A stretch of DNA of 64,000 nt from Geminocystis herdmanii PCC 6308 (GCF_000332235.1 NZ_CM001775.1:2855770-2919769); one strand, 5' to 3'; shown: positions 18,101 through 27,188, counted from the first letter of the stretch. The notes: generated by a model not told the origin, from the sequence alone. Made by a program: numbers and translations.

Positions 18101-19113
18101 AAATCAGATTGAGGGATGGTAATAACCATTAACCAATCAATACCATAATTATCTTGATAGGGTATGACTTGAATAAATAAACCAGAATAACTAATAAAAT
18201 TATTTTCTGTTTCGATACCTTGAGGAAAATTAGGTAATTGAGAGTACAGAATATTGACGGTTTTTTTACTCAAATCACTAGACATTTGGGTAACAGGGAT
18301 TCTTTTTGCGTCACCATCGATAATTTTGTAGGGTTGATTTTTGGTGCAACTTGCCACTAATAAACCAGATTTATCGAGAATAAAAACTTGCCCTGTTTTA
18401 CCAATTTCTAAGGTTTGCAGAAATTTACTAATGTTAGACAAACTTAAATCTATACCCACTACCCCTAAAAATTCTTGAGATTCGCTATACACGGGCGCAC
18501 TGGCAGAAATAGCTATTTCTTCAGATTTATCAGTCCAATTATATATTGGACTCCACAAGGGTTTTTGTACTTGTTTTGCTTGATGATACCATTCAGCATC
18601 ATTGGGGGTATGCCCGGCAAAAATCCTTGGTGGATAAATACGATTCCCTTTTTCATCTACTTTGTAGCTGTAAAGATTATTAATATCAGGTGATTTAATT
18701 TGTGCTATTTCTAAAACATTTTTAAAATAACCTGCCCCAATAAACTCTTGTGTTGTTGTACCGTAGTTAACATAAGTAAAGTTATACTGCTGTATTTGTT
18801 GCCAAAAATATTTTCCTAGTGTCTCAAAATCAGTTCGATCTATAATACCACTTTCTAGCACTTGTTTATTGAGGAGATTAACTTGCTGTGCTGTTTGTAA
18901 ATAAGTATCGAGATGTTTTTCAACTTTTGCCCCTATTTCTGTCATTAAATTTTGAGCAACATTTTCGATCGATCGTTGGGCGCTACGATAGGATAAATAA
19001 CCAACTATTCCAACGGAAATACCTACTTGCAACACAAAAGGAACTATCAAAATCCATTTGAGAGGAATCTGGGATGACTTATTTTTTTTGGTAAAATCGG
19101 GTAAAAATGCCAT
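15115..19113 (-). CDS. Hybrid sensor histidine kinase (dCACHE-HAMP-PAS x4-HisKA-HATPase-REC)
   Basis: This 1332-residue membrane sensor has a transmembrane helix (about 19-41), an extracytoplasmic double-Cache sensing region (about 45-345; YYNWTDKSEEIAISASAPVY-like core) and a second transmembrane helix (about 349-369). A HAMP segment and four PAS domains (roughly 430-930, each ending in a DITEQK-like motif) follow. Then come HisKA with His952 in ANMSHEIRTPMNGVLG, and HATPase with the DNDRITQLFQPFTQAD and GGTGLGLAI boxes. The C-terminal receiver domain has Asp1264 in FMDMQMPEMDG. A small ligand is probably sensed outside the membrane. There is no adjacent response regulator, so the output partner is unknown. 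Confidence 0.92.
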   Translation of the reverse strand: MAFLPDFTKKNKSSQIPLKWILIVPFVLQVGISVGIVGYLSYRSAQRSIENVAQNLMTEIGAKVEKHLDTYLQTAQQVNLLNKQVLESGIIDRTDFETLGKYFWQQIQQYNFTYVNYGTTTQEFIGAGYFKNVLEIAQIKSPDINNLYSYKVDEKGNRIYPPRIFAGHTPNDAEWYHQAKQVQKPLWSPIYNWTDKSEEIAISASAPVYSESQEFLGVVGIDLSLSNISKFLQTLEIGKTGQVFILDKSGLLVASCTKNQPYKIIDGDAKRIPVTQMSSDLSKKTVNILYSQLPNFPQGIETENNFISYSGLFIQVIPYQDNYGIDWLMVITIPQSDFMVEIEENKQNILIVSGITLITTTIMGIITTKWITKPILKISQTSQSIIKGEAKNYLPEATSIQEINTLSYSISVMATKLQEALNQSENRYRQVVEQQTDFIIRSNPDTSITFTNEALCFALGCTLEEVIGKKWLDFANPEDLKTTLVKITQLTPENSSFRTENRDNRRNGDIGWTQWINQGIFNENGQLIEIQSVGRDITEQKIAEIALKKSEARFQKMAISSPGIIYIIVQRPDGSRYFEYISSVVEEILEISAEEVLNNPDSFLSLFYPDDIAGFEQAMMDNIQTMEAFTYQWRMITPSGKIKWLQANDRPELRDNGDIAWTGVILDVTKQLEMQHRLDELARHIPGMIYQYRLRVDGTSHFPYASEGIKQIYNVTPLDVKESADKVLDVLHPEDRERILDSVFESADKLTPWHCEYRVCLPENKIIWVEGNATPQREADGSVIWHGYITNITDRKQAEETLRQSERKYHQILDSISDLIVVKNPQFQIIWANKAFRDYYRMTLEEMQGIVDAHFNNPDFTQQYIRDDAFVFNTGEVLNIPEEFATRYDGEIHPFSTIKSPIFDDNGEVIMLVAVAREITEKRQAEIALSQAKETAEAATKAKSQFLANMSHEIRTPMNGVLGMAELLSLSTLNSNQKEYINIIQESCKTLLTIINDILDFSKTESGMLTLDKQPLNLEDILKSVCHLFSKQAKDNHILLKYEIKNPLPKILGDSSRLQQIFFNLVGNAIKFTSQGEVNIIVHSDTANFAEDEEIELMIKIEDSGVGIDNDRITQLFQPFTQADATISRKYGGTGLGLAICKNLVALMGGTIWVESNGNMGGLPPWDWVVKPSQKQGSTFYFTLKLTTVTDDVITEDSIPTQAKNLCSIDTSKVKILIAEDNKVNQKVLLLTLKKLGYTADIASNGVEVLNLLETQCYDVIFMDMQMPEMDGVTATKIIRASSQHQPYIIALTANALEVDREICVSAGMDNFITKPIKINEIDRALQLTINN

Positions 19114-19125
19114 AATCCTCTAATT

Positions 19126-19155
19126 AGGTGTTAGGTAATAGGTAATAGGTAATAG
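19126..19155. repeat. Heptanucleotide tandem repeat (TAGGTAA)n
   Basis: About four copies of a 7-base unit lie in the short gap between the divergent kinase and cyclophilin genes. Confidence 0.7.
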
Positions 19156-19184
19156 TGCGATTCTTTATTCTTTATTCTTAATAT

Positions 19185-20486
19185 ATGACTATCAATACGA
19201 ATCCTTTTAACACTTTAGTTGTCAATGCTAACAGTAATGATACTATTCTAAATCTATTTCAATATTTTGATGATCCTTTTACCACAGGTAAAATCGCTAC
19301 TTTTAATTTACATAACAATACTCTTGGTAATGGCGAGATTAAGGTTCTATTATTTGATCAAAATGGACAGGGTGCGCCCCAAACCGTTAACAATTTTTTA
19401 CAATATGTTAATAGTAATAGCTATGTAAATTCTATTATCCATCGATCGATCTCTAATTTTATTATTCAAGGGGGCGGTTTTACTGTTAATAATCTTGATG
19501 TGAATACCATCCCTACCAATCCCCCTGTCGTTAACGAGTTTAGTCCAAATCGCTCTAATACAAGGGGTACAATTGCTATGGCAAAGTTGGGAAATGATCC
19601 TAATAGTGCTACAAATCAATGGTTTTTCAACTTAGCAAATAATGCTAGTAACCTTGATAATCAAAACGGCGGTTTTACAGTATTTGGGGAAGTACTTTCT
19701 CAAAATGACTTAAATACTATCGATTCGATCGCCTCCTTAAACACCATCGATGCTAGAGAGACGAATCCTGCCTTGACTGACTTACCCGTGATTAATTCTC
19801 CTGTTAATGATGACAATGATCTAGTAAGATTCGAGAATGTCACCGTTAGCAATACACCGGAATTGACTTTTTCTGTTCAAAATAACACCAATCCTAGTTT
19901 AGTTACTTCTACCATTAACAATCAGGGAGAAATTTTATTTAATTACCAGAACAATACTAATGGTGTCGCTGAAATTACTATCCAAGCTACCAATTTATTA
20001 GGAGAAACCCAAAACAATACTGTCAGAGTCTCGGTTATCGATAATCTTAACTCTCCTTTGTATCGTTTTCAAAATCTCGATCGACTGGGAACATATTTGT
20101 TTGCAGATGATGCTGAAAGACAAGATATTCTCAACAAATTTCCCCAATTTAAAGAAGAAGGCTACGCTTTCAATGTCAGTAAAACCGACGATGATGATTT
20201 AATCGTCTTTAATCGTTTTCGCAATACTGCCGTTTCTGGTACATATCTTTATGCAGGAGAAGCAGAAAGTCGAAATATTCGTCAAAAATTCCCCCAATTT
20301 ATCGAGGAGGGAGTTGCATTTTATGCCTACGACAAAGACGCTAATCGAGGAGTTGATATTTACCGTATGCAAAATACCCAACAACCCGGCACATATATTT
20401 TTGTGGGAGAAGATGAAAAAAATAGTATTTTACAAAACTTCCCTCAATTTAAACTAGAAGGTGTTGCCTTTGAAGTTTTAGTATAA
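19185..20486 (+). CDS. Cyclophilin-type peptidyl-prolyl isomerase with three C-terminal repeats
   Basis: Residues about 35-215 form a bacterial cyclophilin domain (TVNNFLQYVNSNSYVNSIIHR, FIIQGGGF, TRGTIAMAKLGNDPNSATNQWFFNL). It should catalyse proline isomerisation; a small beta domain follows. The C-terminus holds three copies of a 40-residue repeat (about 293-330, 341-380, 389-431), each built as YRFQN..GTYLF..E...I...FPQF..EG.AF.V. This is the pattern of repeats common in secreted cyanobacterial and S-layer-like proteins. There is no classical signal peptide, so any export would use another route. The domain pairing is unusual. Confidence 0.8.
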   Translation: MTINTNPFNTLVVNANSNDTILNLFQYFDDPFTTGKIATFNLHNNTLGNGEIKVLLFDQNGQGAPQTVNNFLQYVNSNSYVNSIIHRSISNFIIQGGGFTVNNLDVNTIPTNPPVVNEFSPNRSNTRGTIAMAKLGNDPNSATNQWFFNLANNASNLDNQNGGFTVFGEVLSQNDLNTIDSIASLNTIDARETNPALTDLPVINSPVNDDNDLVRFENVTVSNTPELTFSVQNNTNPSLVTSTINNQGEILFNYQNNTNGVAEITIQATNLLGETQNNTVRVSVIDNLNSPLYRFQNLDRLGTYLFADDAERQDILNKFPQFKEEGYAFNVSKTDDDDLIVFNRFRNTAVSGTYLYAGEAESRNIRQKFPQFIEEGVAFYAYDKDANRGVDIYRMQNTQQPGTYIFVGEDEKNSILQNFPQFKLEGVAFEVLV

Positions 20487-20549
20487 CTTTTCTCTTGCTT
20501 CCTATCTCTCTTAGAAGGAAGCAACCCCTCACAATCCCATCAAAAATTT

Positions 20550-20762
20550 ATGAGTCAAAATATCAATATCACCATCAACGGTGAATTAAAAAATTGTCCT
20601 TCCAATTTATCATTACCCGATTTATTAGACTTATTTGGCTTCAATCCTCGTTTGATTGCCCTAGAATATAACGGTGAAATCCTCCATCGTCAATACTGGA
20701 ATACTACCACTATCAAAGAACTCGATCGACTGGAAGTAGTTACCATAGTCGGAGGAGGGTAA
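20550..20762 (+). CDS. thiS: Sulfur carrier protein ThiS
   Basis: The 70-residue ubiquitin-like protein ends in the Gly-Gly tail (TIVGGG) that is adenylated and thiocarboxylated to supply sulfur for the thiazole ring of thiamine. ITINGELKNCP and LIALEYNGEIL match ThiS. Other thi genes are not adjacent. The stop codon lies directly beside the terminal inverted repeat of the element at 20763. Confidence 0.88.
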   Translation: MSQNINITINGELKNCPSNLSLPDLLDLFGFNPRLIALEYNGEILHRQYWNTTTIKELDRLEVVTIVGGG

Positions 20763-21015
20763 TTAGGGTCTGCTGAATAAGTCAGAAAACTATAAAAATC
20801 AAGGGTTTAGGCATAATACATTAACCAAAAAGTGCGCCGTTTTGAGGATTTTTATTCAAAAATTCGACACTTTTGACCTTACTTTTTAAAATACAACTAT
20901 ACTCATTCTATCTATCAACAGCATCAAAACCTTGATGTTTCAGTATTTCTCCTATCTCCTGTCTCCTGACTCCTCTCTCCTATCCTCATCAAAATACTTT
21001 TTCAGCAAACCCTAA
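20763..21015. mobile_element. Non-coding element with terminal inverted repeats (MITE-like)
   Basis: The ends are TTAGGGTCTGCTGAATAAGT (20763-20782) and the reverse complement of ACTTTTTCAGCAAACCCTAA (20996-21015), matching at 18 of 20 positions. No transposase is encoded inside. The right half contains a small CATCAA/TTGATG hairpin and CTCCTGTCTCCTGACTCC-like filler. A related rearranged copy lies at 35249-35378, and single ends occur near 12552 and 42421. The element lies directly upstream of the vWA gene. Confidence 0.65.
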
Positions 21016-21036
21016 TATGTAACTTAATGCTTTAAA

Positions 21037-22155
21037 GTGATTAAAAATTGCGATCGAATTACCATCGGTGAGACATTATCCGATAATCAACAATTAGGCT
21101 TAGAATTAGTCTCTAAATTTAGTGGCGGTAGAGATGTAGTTTTTGCCGTTGATTTAACCCAGAGTGTGAGTTTGGATGAGGAAGGTAGAGTCAGACTAAC
21201 ACAAATTGTACAGGATAGTTTAAATAAGGGCGATCGAGTTTATATTGTACCCTTTTCTTCTCAAGTTAATCCGACTAATCCCGATATTAACCCTATTTCC
21301 ATGGAAAATGCCATTATCTTCGCTAATCCGAAAGAAGATATTGAGAGAATTATTGAGCAAATTCCCCTCAGTGCGAATCTTAACGAGAAAAATACCGATA
21401 TTCACCAAGCAGAGCATTTTATTTACCAAAATTTAGCCCATATTAATCAAAAACGTCTTTGTGAGAATCAACCTATTAAACATCAATCCGTAGTGTGGTT
21501 AACGGATGCACCTTTAAAAACCGAAGCGGGTATCACTTCTGATGTCTGGGTAGAAACGCCCTATAATAGCCCCTATCGTAATTCTAACAGTCCAGAGAGT
21601 CTCGATCGAGCCAACTGGTTAAATCATCTTCCTCTCAACTCTCGTAGCAAGAATATTAGCAATTATCAACTCACTGTTGTTGATATTAAACCCACTGTAC
21701 AAGAATTTTGTACTCCAGCCCCCGGCGGAAAAGAAACTTGTGTAGTAAATAGTTATATCGCTAGTCAATTATGGCTACCTACTACCATTTTATCCCTCAT
21801 TATTCTTAGCTTATTGGGAGGAGGAATTTTTTGGTGGAGATATATTAATAGTATTAGTAAGCCTTTGAAATTATCGATCGAAATTAATAATAATGATGAC
21901 AAAGAAATCAAATATTTAAAAAATCAAAATAGTCTAGCCATTGGGGAGGATATAGAATGTTTTGGCGGAGAAATCAGAGGTTATTTAAAACGAGAAGGCA
22001 ATAAACTTTTTATCGAGCCGAATAACACTTTACCTATTATTTATAGAGGTAGAGAATTAAGACAAAAACAATTAATCGAAGGGAATATTATTAGACTTAA
22101 TTTACCTTATAATGACAGAGATTTTGAAATTAAAATTATTGTATCTAAAAATTAG
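21037..22155 (+). CDS. vWA-domain membrane protein with C-terminal FHA-like region
   Basis: The 372-residue product begins at GTG 21037. A von Willebrand A domain (about 30-215) shows VVFAVDLTQSVS, a MIDAS-like DxTxS site, and VVWLTDAP. It is followed by one transmembrane helix (LWLPTTILSLIILSLLGGGIFWW, about 247-269) and a cytoplasmic beta-rich tail (SLAIGEDIECFGGEIRGYLKR) that looks FHA-like. Relatives that I recall have extra N-terminal sequence with a signal peptide. Here the frame starts just 22 bases after a MITE end, so the 5' part may be lost. It heads the tubulin/ZorA-like locus. Confidence 0.7.
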   Translation: MIKNCDRITIGETLSDNQQLGLELVSKFSGGRDVVFAVDLTQSVSLDEEGRVRLTQIVQDSLNKGDRVYIVPFSSQVNPTNPDINPISMENAIIFANPKEDIERIIEQIPLSANLNEKNTDIHQAEHFIYQNLAHINQKRLCENQPIKHQSVVWLTDAPLKTEAGITSDVWVETPYNSPYRNSNSPESLDRANWLNHLPLNSRSKNISNYQLTVVDIKPTVQEFCTPAPGGKETCVVNSYIASQLWLPTTILSLIILSLLGGGIFWWRYINSISKPLKLSIEINNNDDKEIKYLKNQNSLAIGEDIECFGGEIRGYLKREGNKLFIEPNNTLPIIYRGRELRQKQLIEGNIIRLNLPYNDRDFEIKIIVSKN

Positions 22156-22208
22156 TTTAACTATTAAATTTCTCTAAAATCATTATAACTTGGTTCGTAG
22201 TAACGGCT

Positions 22209-22415
22209 TTAGCCGTCTTTATATAAACCCTCATCTTCAGGAGCATATCCATTTAAAAATCCTTGATGATTGCGAATGAGATTTGTTGATTTAATCATAT
22301 CATCTGGTACATTATTTTCTAACTCAGTAATTAATGTGACTTGATATTTTTGATTAGGTTTTAAATTTAAAGTAGTTTCAGGTTGAAAAACTCTACCATA
22401 TTCGATCGAATATTC
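22209..22415 (-). pseudogene. Remnant of an AF2212/DUF104-like antitoxin gene
   Basis: An open minus-strand frame of about 68 codons (EYGRVFQPETTLNLKPNQKYQ ... then APEDEGLYKDG and a stop) matches the usual start of AF2212/DUF104-type antitoxins, YENGVFKPEEPL-like. It follows directly after an in-frame TAA and contains no start codon at the right place, so the 5' end is missing or mutated. No cognate toxin is next to it. Confidence 0.5.
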
Positions 22416-22452
22416 TTATGTTAAGATATAAGAAAATAATAAGTAAAAATTT

Positions 22453-22680
22453 ATGGGTATTAAAGAACAACTAATCCAAGAAATAGAGCAAACTCCTGAA
22501 GATTTAATATCCGAACTTCTTGACTTCCTGTTATTTATTAAACAACGATATAACAGTGAAGATAAAATTACTGAACAAGAAAAAATTAACATCGCTATTT
22601 CCTTAAAAGATTATCAAGCAGGAGATTATATAACTTTAGAAGAATATGAAGAAAAGATAAGAAAACTTATGAGGAAATAA
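22453..22680 (+). CDS. DUF2281-like small antitoxin-type protein
   Basis: The 75-residue acidic helical protein (MGIKEQLIQEIEQTPEDLISELLDFLLFIKQR) fits the DUF2281/VapB-like group often found beside toxins. The C-terminus ends EEYEEKIRKLMRK. The related 3' end is found again as a fragment at 26929-26957, after the tubulin gene. No toxin follows directly; the next genes form a DUF6883/DUF4926 pair. Confidence 0.6.
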   Translation: MGIKEQLIQEIEQTPEDLISELLDFLLFIKQRYNSEDKITEQEKINIAISLKDYQAGDYITLEEYEEKIRKLMRK

Positions 22681-22727
22681 TAAAAAATATACAACACTTA
22701 CTATGATAAATTAAGTTCAATTAAAAG

Positions 22728-23069
22728 ATGAAATTACCCAATGAAAATAAAGTTAACCCAACTCAAATTGATGAAAAATTAACGACTTATATTTTAAAAG
22801 AAGATCATAAAGATGGTAAAAATAAAGCTCGTTTATTCAAATCAATATTAGGAATTACACTAAATAATAAATATCTCTTAATTGAGGCATTAATTAAAAT
22901 AGCTAAAGAAGAAGATATTTGTCACAGTGAAAATAGCCCTTATGGCAAAAAATATGTTATTGATTTTTTATTAACAACTCCCGATGGTTTTTCGATCGTC
23001 AGAAGTGCTTGGATTATACTTAATAAAGAAAACTATCCCCGTTTAACGACAGTTTATCCTTTAAAATAA
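22728..23069 (+). CDS. DUF6883-like protein
   Basis: The 113-residue protein shows the DUF6883 layout: LPNENKVNPTQIDEKLTTYIL, then DHKDGKNKARLFKSILG and a central helix. It ends with a beta hairpin (YVIDFLLTTPDGFSIVRSAWII). In cyanobacteria this family is usually the first gene of a pair with DUF4926, as here (11-base gap). The pair is suspected to be a toxin-antitoxin-like module; the activity is not known to me. Confidence 0.65.
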   Translation: MKLPNENKVNPTQIDEKLTTYILKEDHKDGKNKARLFKSILGITLNNKYLLIEALIKIAKEEDICHSENSPYGKKYVIDFLLTTPDGFSIVRSAWIILNKENYPRLTTVYPLK

Positions 23070-23080
23070 GGCAAAAAAAT

Positions 23081-23329
23081 ATGAATAAAATTAAATTACA
23101 TGACACTGTAGCTTTAACTGAAAATATCACAATGAATCAATTTATGACTGATAAAAAAATAGTTATACCCAGAGGACAAGTTGGTACAATAGTTGAAGTT
23201 TATTCTGAAGAAAAAGCCTTTGAAGTAGAATTTTCAGACTCCAATGGGCAAACTTATGCTTTAGTATCTCTTAGGGCAGAACAATTAATACTACTTTATT
23301 ATGACACTTCTAATCTTGTTTTAATTTAA
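23081..23329 (+). CDS. DUF4926-like protein
   Basis: The 82-residue protein (IKLHDTVALTENI ... IPRGQVGTIVEVY ... FEVEFSDSNGQTYALVSL) is a typical DUF4926 small beta-barrel, partner of the DUF6883 gene. A decayed copy of its first 30 or so bases occurs at 27113-27143, upstream of the ZorA-like gene, which suggests that the module was duplicated around the tubulin gene. Confidence 0.7.
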   Translation: MNKIKLHDTVALTENITMNQFMTDKKIVIPRGQVGTIVEVYSEEKAFEVEFSDSNGQTYALVSLRAEQLILLYYDTSNLVLI

Positions 23330-23439
23330 CCTTTTGAAAGAAAAATTTATCACAACGAGAATAAAAAATCTCAAATTTTGCATAAATTCCCCATTTCCTA
23401 CTGATAATTAATTAATAGTCCAATTATTTTATAACTATT

Positions 23440-26400
23440 ATGGTTAGCAAGAGTCCTACAGAAACAAAAACCCTCAATATTAAACGTACCGTATGTATTG
23501 GCTTAGGGGGTACTGGTAGAGATATTTTAATGCAAATTCGCCGTTTAATAGTCGATCGATATGGTAAACTGAGCGAGTTACCCGTTGTCAGTTTCGTGCA
23601 TATAGACACCGATAAAAACGCCTCCCAAGTAGCAGGGTTAAAAAGTGGAGACACCTATCACGGCGAGAATATCTTGTTTAAACCTGCCGAATATGTTACG
23701 GCTACGATGAATAAACAGGAAATCAATGATTTAGTAGCAGGATTAGAAGAAAGAAATCCCCATGAAAGAACATCACCTTACAATCATATTGCTAATTGGT
23801 TTCCCCCACAATTAGTAAGAAATTTACAAGCTATAGAAGATGGTGCAGGTGCAATTCGCCCAGTGGGAAGATTAGCCTTTTTTCACAATCATAATAAAAT
23901 TCAGAGTGCTATCAAAAATGCTGATAATAGAACTATCGGACATTCTGAAAAACTATTAAGTAAAAATATAGCCGTTGAATCGGGTACTAATATTTTCGTT
24001 TTTGGTTCATTGTGTGGAGGTACAGGAAGCGGTACATTTATTGATATGGCTTATACTCTCAGAGCCATGTATAGTGATCAAGTAAATATACTCAGAAAGG
24101 GCATAACTTGAGCGAGGTGAAGGTAGGCAACCGGCTACGGGCAACAGGCAAAAGTTTTCTTGTAACATCAAATTATAGCCTTTGCGAGTATAACAAAATT
24201 ATTGGTTACTTTGTCATGACTCCTGAACTATACGGTAATAACGCTGGAGTCAGAGCGAATACTTACGCCGCATTAAAAGAATTAGATTATTATAGTTCTC
24301 CTAAGCGTCGATTTAAACAAAATTATGATGCACAAGGCATTGTTTCCATTGATGAATCTCGCCCTCCTTTTGATTATTGTTACCTAGTGGGCGATCGCAC
24401 TTTTAATGATCATCGAATACTAAATAAAAACAAACTTTCTCAAATTATTGCCTATAAAATTTTTGCAGATTTTGCAGAAGATAAAGAAATTATAGCAGGA
24501 TTAAAACGTAATCGGAAAAACTTTGATTTACCGATTACATTATTTGATGAACATCCCCGTAGTAATGTTCAAAATTATCTAACATTTGGTTTATCAAAAA
24601 TTTATTTTCCCCGAGATTTAACCATTGCGATTTGCCTGAATAAAGTTAAAATGAAACTAATTAACTTCTGGTTATATGGAGACGGGCAGAGTCCAGATTC
24701 AGTAGAATTATTAGACAAATTTTTATTAAATTGGCAGTCAAAAAATGAAACTAATCCTAACATTTTCAAAGCCAAACTAGAATCTGTTACCCAAGAAAAT
24801 GATAAGACATTTAAACAGGTATTAAATAACTGGTTAAGTAAAAATAAAACTGAAATAGATAACTGCAACAATGCAGATGATAGACAGAGATTTATCGATA
24901 AAATCCGTAGTGAAATTAAAAGCCAATTCAAAAAAGTACAACTCGGAGAAACCGAAAATATTAGGGGTGTATGGTTAACTCAATTACAGAAAAATAGTAT
25001 TAAATTAGAAAAACAATTTACTCAAGATATTCTTGATTATTTTGCTAATTTACTCGAACCTTCTAACCCTACTTTTGCCTTAGATAATACTCGAGGTTGG
25101 TTAGAGGCATTATTAACTAAATTAAATGAATATGTAAGAGAATTAGAAGAAGAAAAAGAAAAAGGTATGGCTTTTGTTACCCTTGAAAATATAGATAAAA
25201 AATGGCAAGATTCTTGTCAAAGATTTGATGATATTGAAACCGATAAAAAAGGTTTTTTAGGTATTGGTGGTAAATCTAATAAAACAAAAAATCAAGAATT
25301 TGAGCGAGAAGCAAATCAAAGTATTCAAGACATTGATAAACTTATTCAACGAAACTTTGATTTAACCTTAACAGAAGAATCACTCAAAATAGTAACTAAC
25401 TTAAGACAATTAGTCATAAATCTAAAAACTAAAGCCAGTAATTTTTATAATCTCCTTCAAGATATAGAAAGTTTTTATAAACGCAAAGGAGAAGATTTAA
25501 GTCAAATCGATGATGATGAAATTAACGGAGAGGCAATATTTGAACCTGAAGATAATGATCAATATTATCAAGTTTTATTACCTGAATCAGAAAAAAGAAA
25601 CTTATTCGTAGAAGTTAGTAATAAAATTAACGAAACAGCGACTCTCCCCTCTTCATTATTGTATTTTTTCACCGCCGAAAGAGCCATTGATGAAAGAGAA
25701 TTAAGTGAAATTATTGATGATAATATTGAGGGAAAATTTGGGAATAAGACTATCGATTTAACTGAATCAGTGGTTAATCGTTTTATGCAGAAATATCCTT
25801 TTTCTAGTGGTGAAATTCGTTTACAGCAAATTATTGATGAAGGAGATTTTTTACTGCCATTAAATTTAAGTGAACCCTATTTAATAAATAATTTTGCTCC
25901 TAGTAAAAATGAATCTCCTAGAGTAGAACCAATAATTGCTTTTAAAGGAACTGATGAAAGAGAAAATAAACAATTTCAAGAATTAATTACTCAAAAATTA
26001 GGTTTTCCTTCTGATCGTGTTATTCCATTAATACAATCAAAAAATGAAATTATAATTATTCAAGAAATTGCGGCTTTTCCTTTAAGAATTATTAATGGTT
26101 TACAAACTCTAAAATCTCAATATGAACAACAAAAATCATCTCTCAATGGTTATTCATTACATAACGATTATACAAAGAACTTTTTAGATATAATTCCACC
26201 TCCAGCTAGAGAAATGGAACAATTACAAGATTTATTTTACACTTGTTTAGGATTTGGAAAAATTACTAAAAATATTCCTGTTACTCATAAAAAATATAAA
26301 AAAATAAAACCTGCTGATAGTCATTATACAGCAATAGTTTTAAAAACTGAAAATGAATTAACAGGCGAAAATTATGAGTTAGAATTAAGTCAAAATTGGT

Positions 26401-26918
26401 CTGAAGCATTAGAACAAATTTCACAAAATAAAGCCTTAGTGGAACATTTAGAAGATATAAAAGAAGAATTAATTTATGACATTCAAACTCAACCAGAATT
26501 ATGGACTTCTTATGATTTAAAGTTCAAATCATTTGCTCGTAAAGTTAGTCAAATGAAAGAATCAGATGATAACTTTCCAGAAAAAGATTTATTATTGGGA
26601 AAACCTGCTAATCTTAATTCTCGTCCCAAAGAAGGTATTTTAACTAGAATTTATAAGCAATTTATGACTATTTTAGAAGAAATTAAAACTGAGTTAGATC
26701 AAGAATTAGAATTTGATCAAAATAATGAGACTAATTTCGTTGATGCTGAAATAGATAATTCGGATAATTATATTAATATTAATGTAGAAGAAGTCGATCG
26801 AGAATTTTATGAGAAATGGAAAAATATAACTCCATTAGAATTATTAGAAATGAAAAAAGAAGGTATTTTAAGCACAGAGGAGGTAAATAAAATCAAAAAA
26901 TATGTCTTGGGTTTATAA
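23440..26918 (+). pseudogene. Tubulin-like (Tubulin_2 type) protein gene split by a MITE
   Basis: Codons 1-216 carry the nucleotide-binding half of a large tubulin/FtsZ-like protein. CIGLGGTGRDILMQIRRLI (24-42) and LCGGTGSGTFIDMA (about 191-204, the tubulin signature) are clear. A 102-bp element at 24089-24190 then breaks the frame. The downstream frame resumes IIGYFVMTPELYGNNAGVRANTYAAL and runs to 26918 with long helical regions. Removing the element and one of its two TA flanks gives one frame of 1125 codons, stop included, reading DQVN-NKIIGYFVM. As it stands, a 223-residue N-terminal fragment ending ILRKGIT is made; the rest could only start independently. Family members are thought to polymerise with GTP. 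Confidence 0.85.
24089..24190. mobile_element. 102-bp MITE with terminal inverted repeats, TA-flanked, inside the tubulin gene
   Basis: The left end TACTCAGAAAGGGCATAA pairs with the reverse complement of the right end (TACTCGCAAAGGCTATAA), and both sides are bounded by TA (24087-24088 and 24191-24192). TA duplication is the mark of IS630/Tc1-mariner-type movement. The interior GGTGAAGGTAGGCAA and AACATCAAATTATA segments match the copy at 51737-51840. No protein is encoded, so a transposase elsewhere must have mobilised it. Confidence 0.85.
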
Positions 26919-26928
26919 TGATTAAAAA

Positions 26929-27143
26929 TTAGAAGATAGAATTAAACTTATGAGGTAATCAAATCATTATTTTATAAGTTTTTCTATCGTCAAAATTTAT
27001 TAAAAATTTATTAACAACATTTGGACAATCGAAAGACACCAAGACTGCTGATAAAATTATTAAAAAAATATACCACAGTCGATCGAATAAATCTAGTTTA
27101 AAAAATATATAAATGAAATAAAATTACATGACACGATAACTTT
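26929..27143 (+). pseudogene. Mosaic of toxin-antitoxin gene fragments
   Basis: The gap before the ZorA-like gene contains the 3' end of a DUF2281-like gene (26929-26957, reading EDRIKLMR and a stop). Next comes a frame ending KTADKIIKKIYHSRSNKSSLKNI, like the tail of a small antitoxin. Last is the 5' end of a DUF4926 gene (27113-27143; compare 23086-23115). None is intact. Confidence 0.55.
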
Positions 27144-27188
27144 AACTTAGATATATTTTTGATAAACTCTATAATTACTAAAAACATT

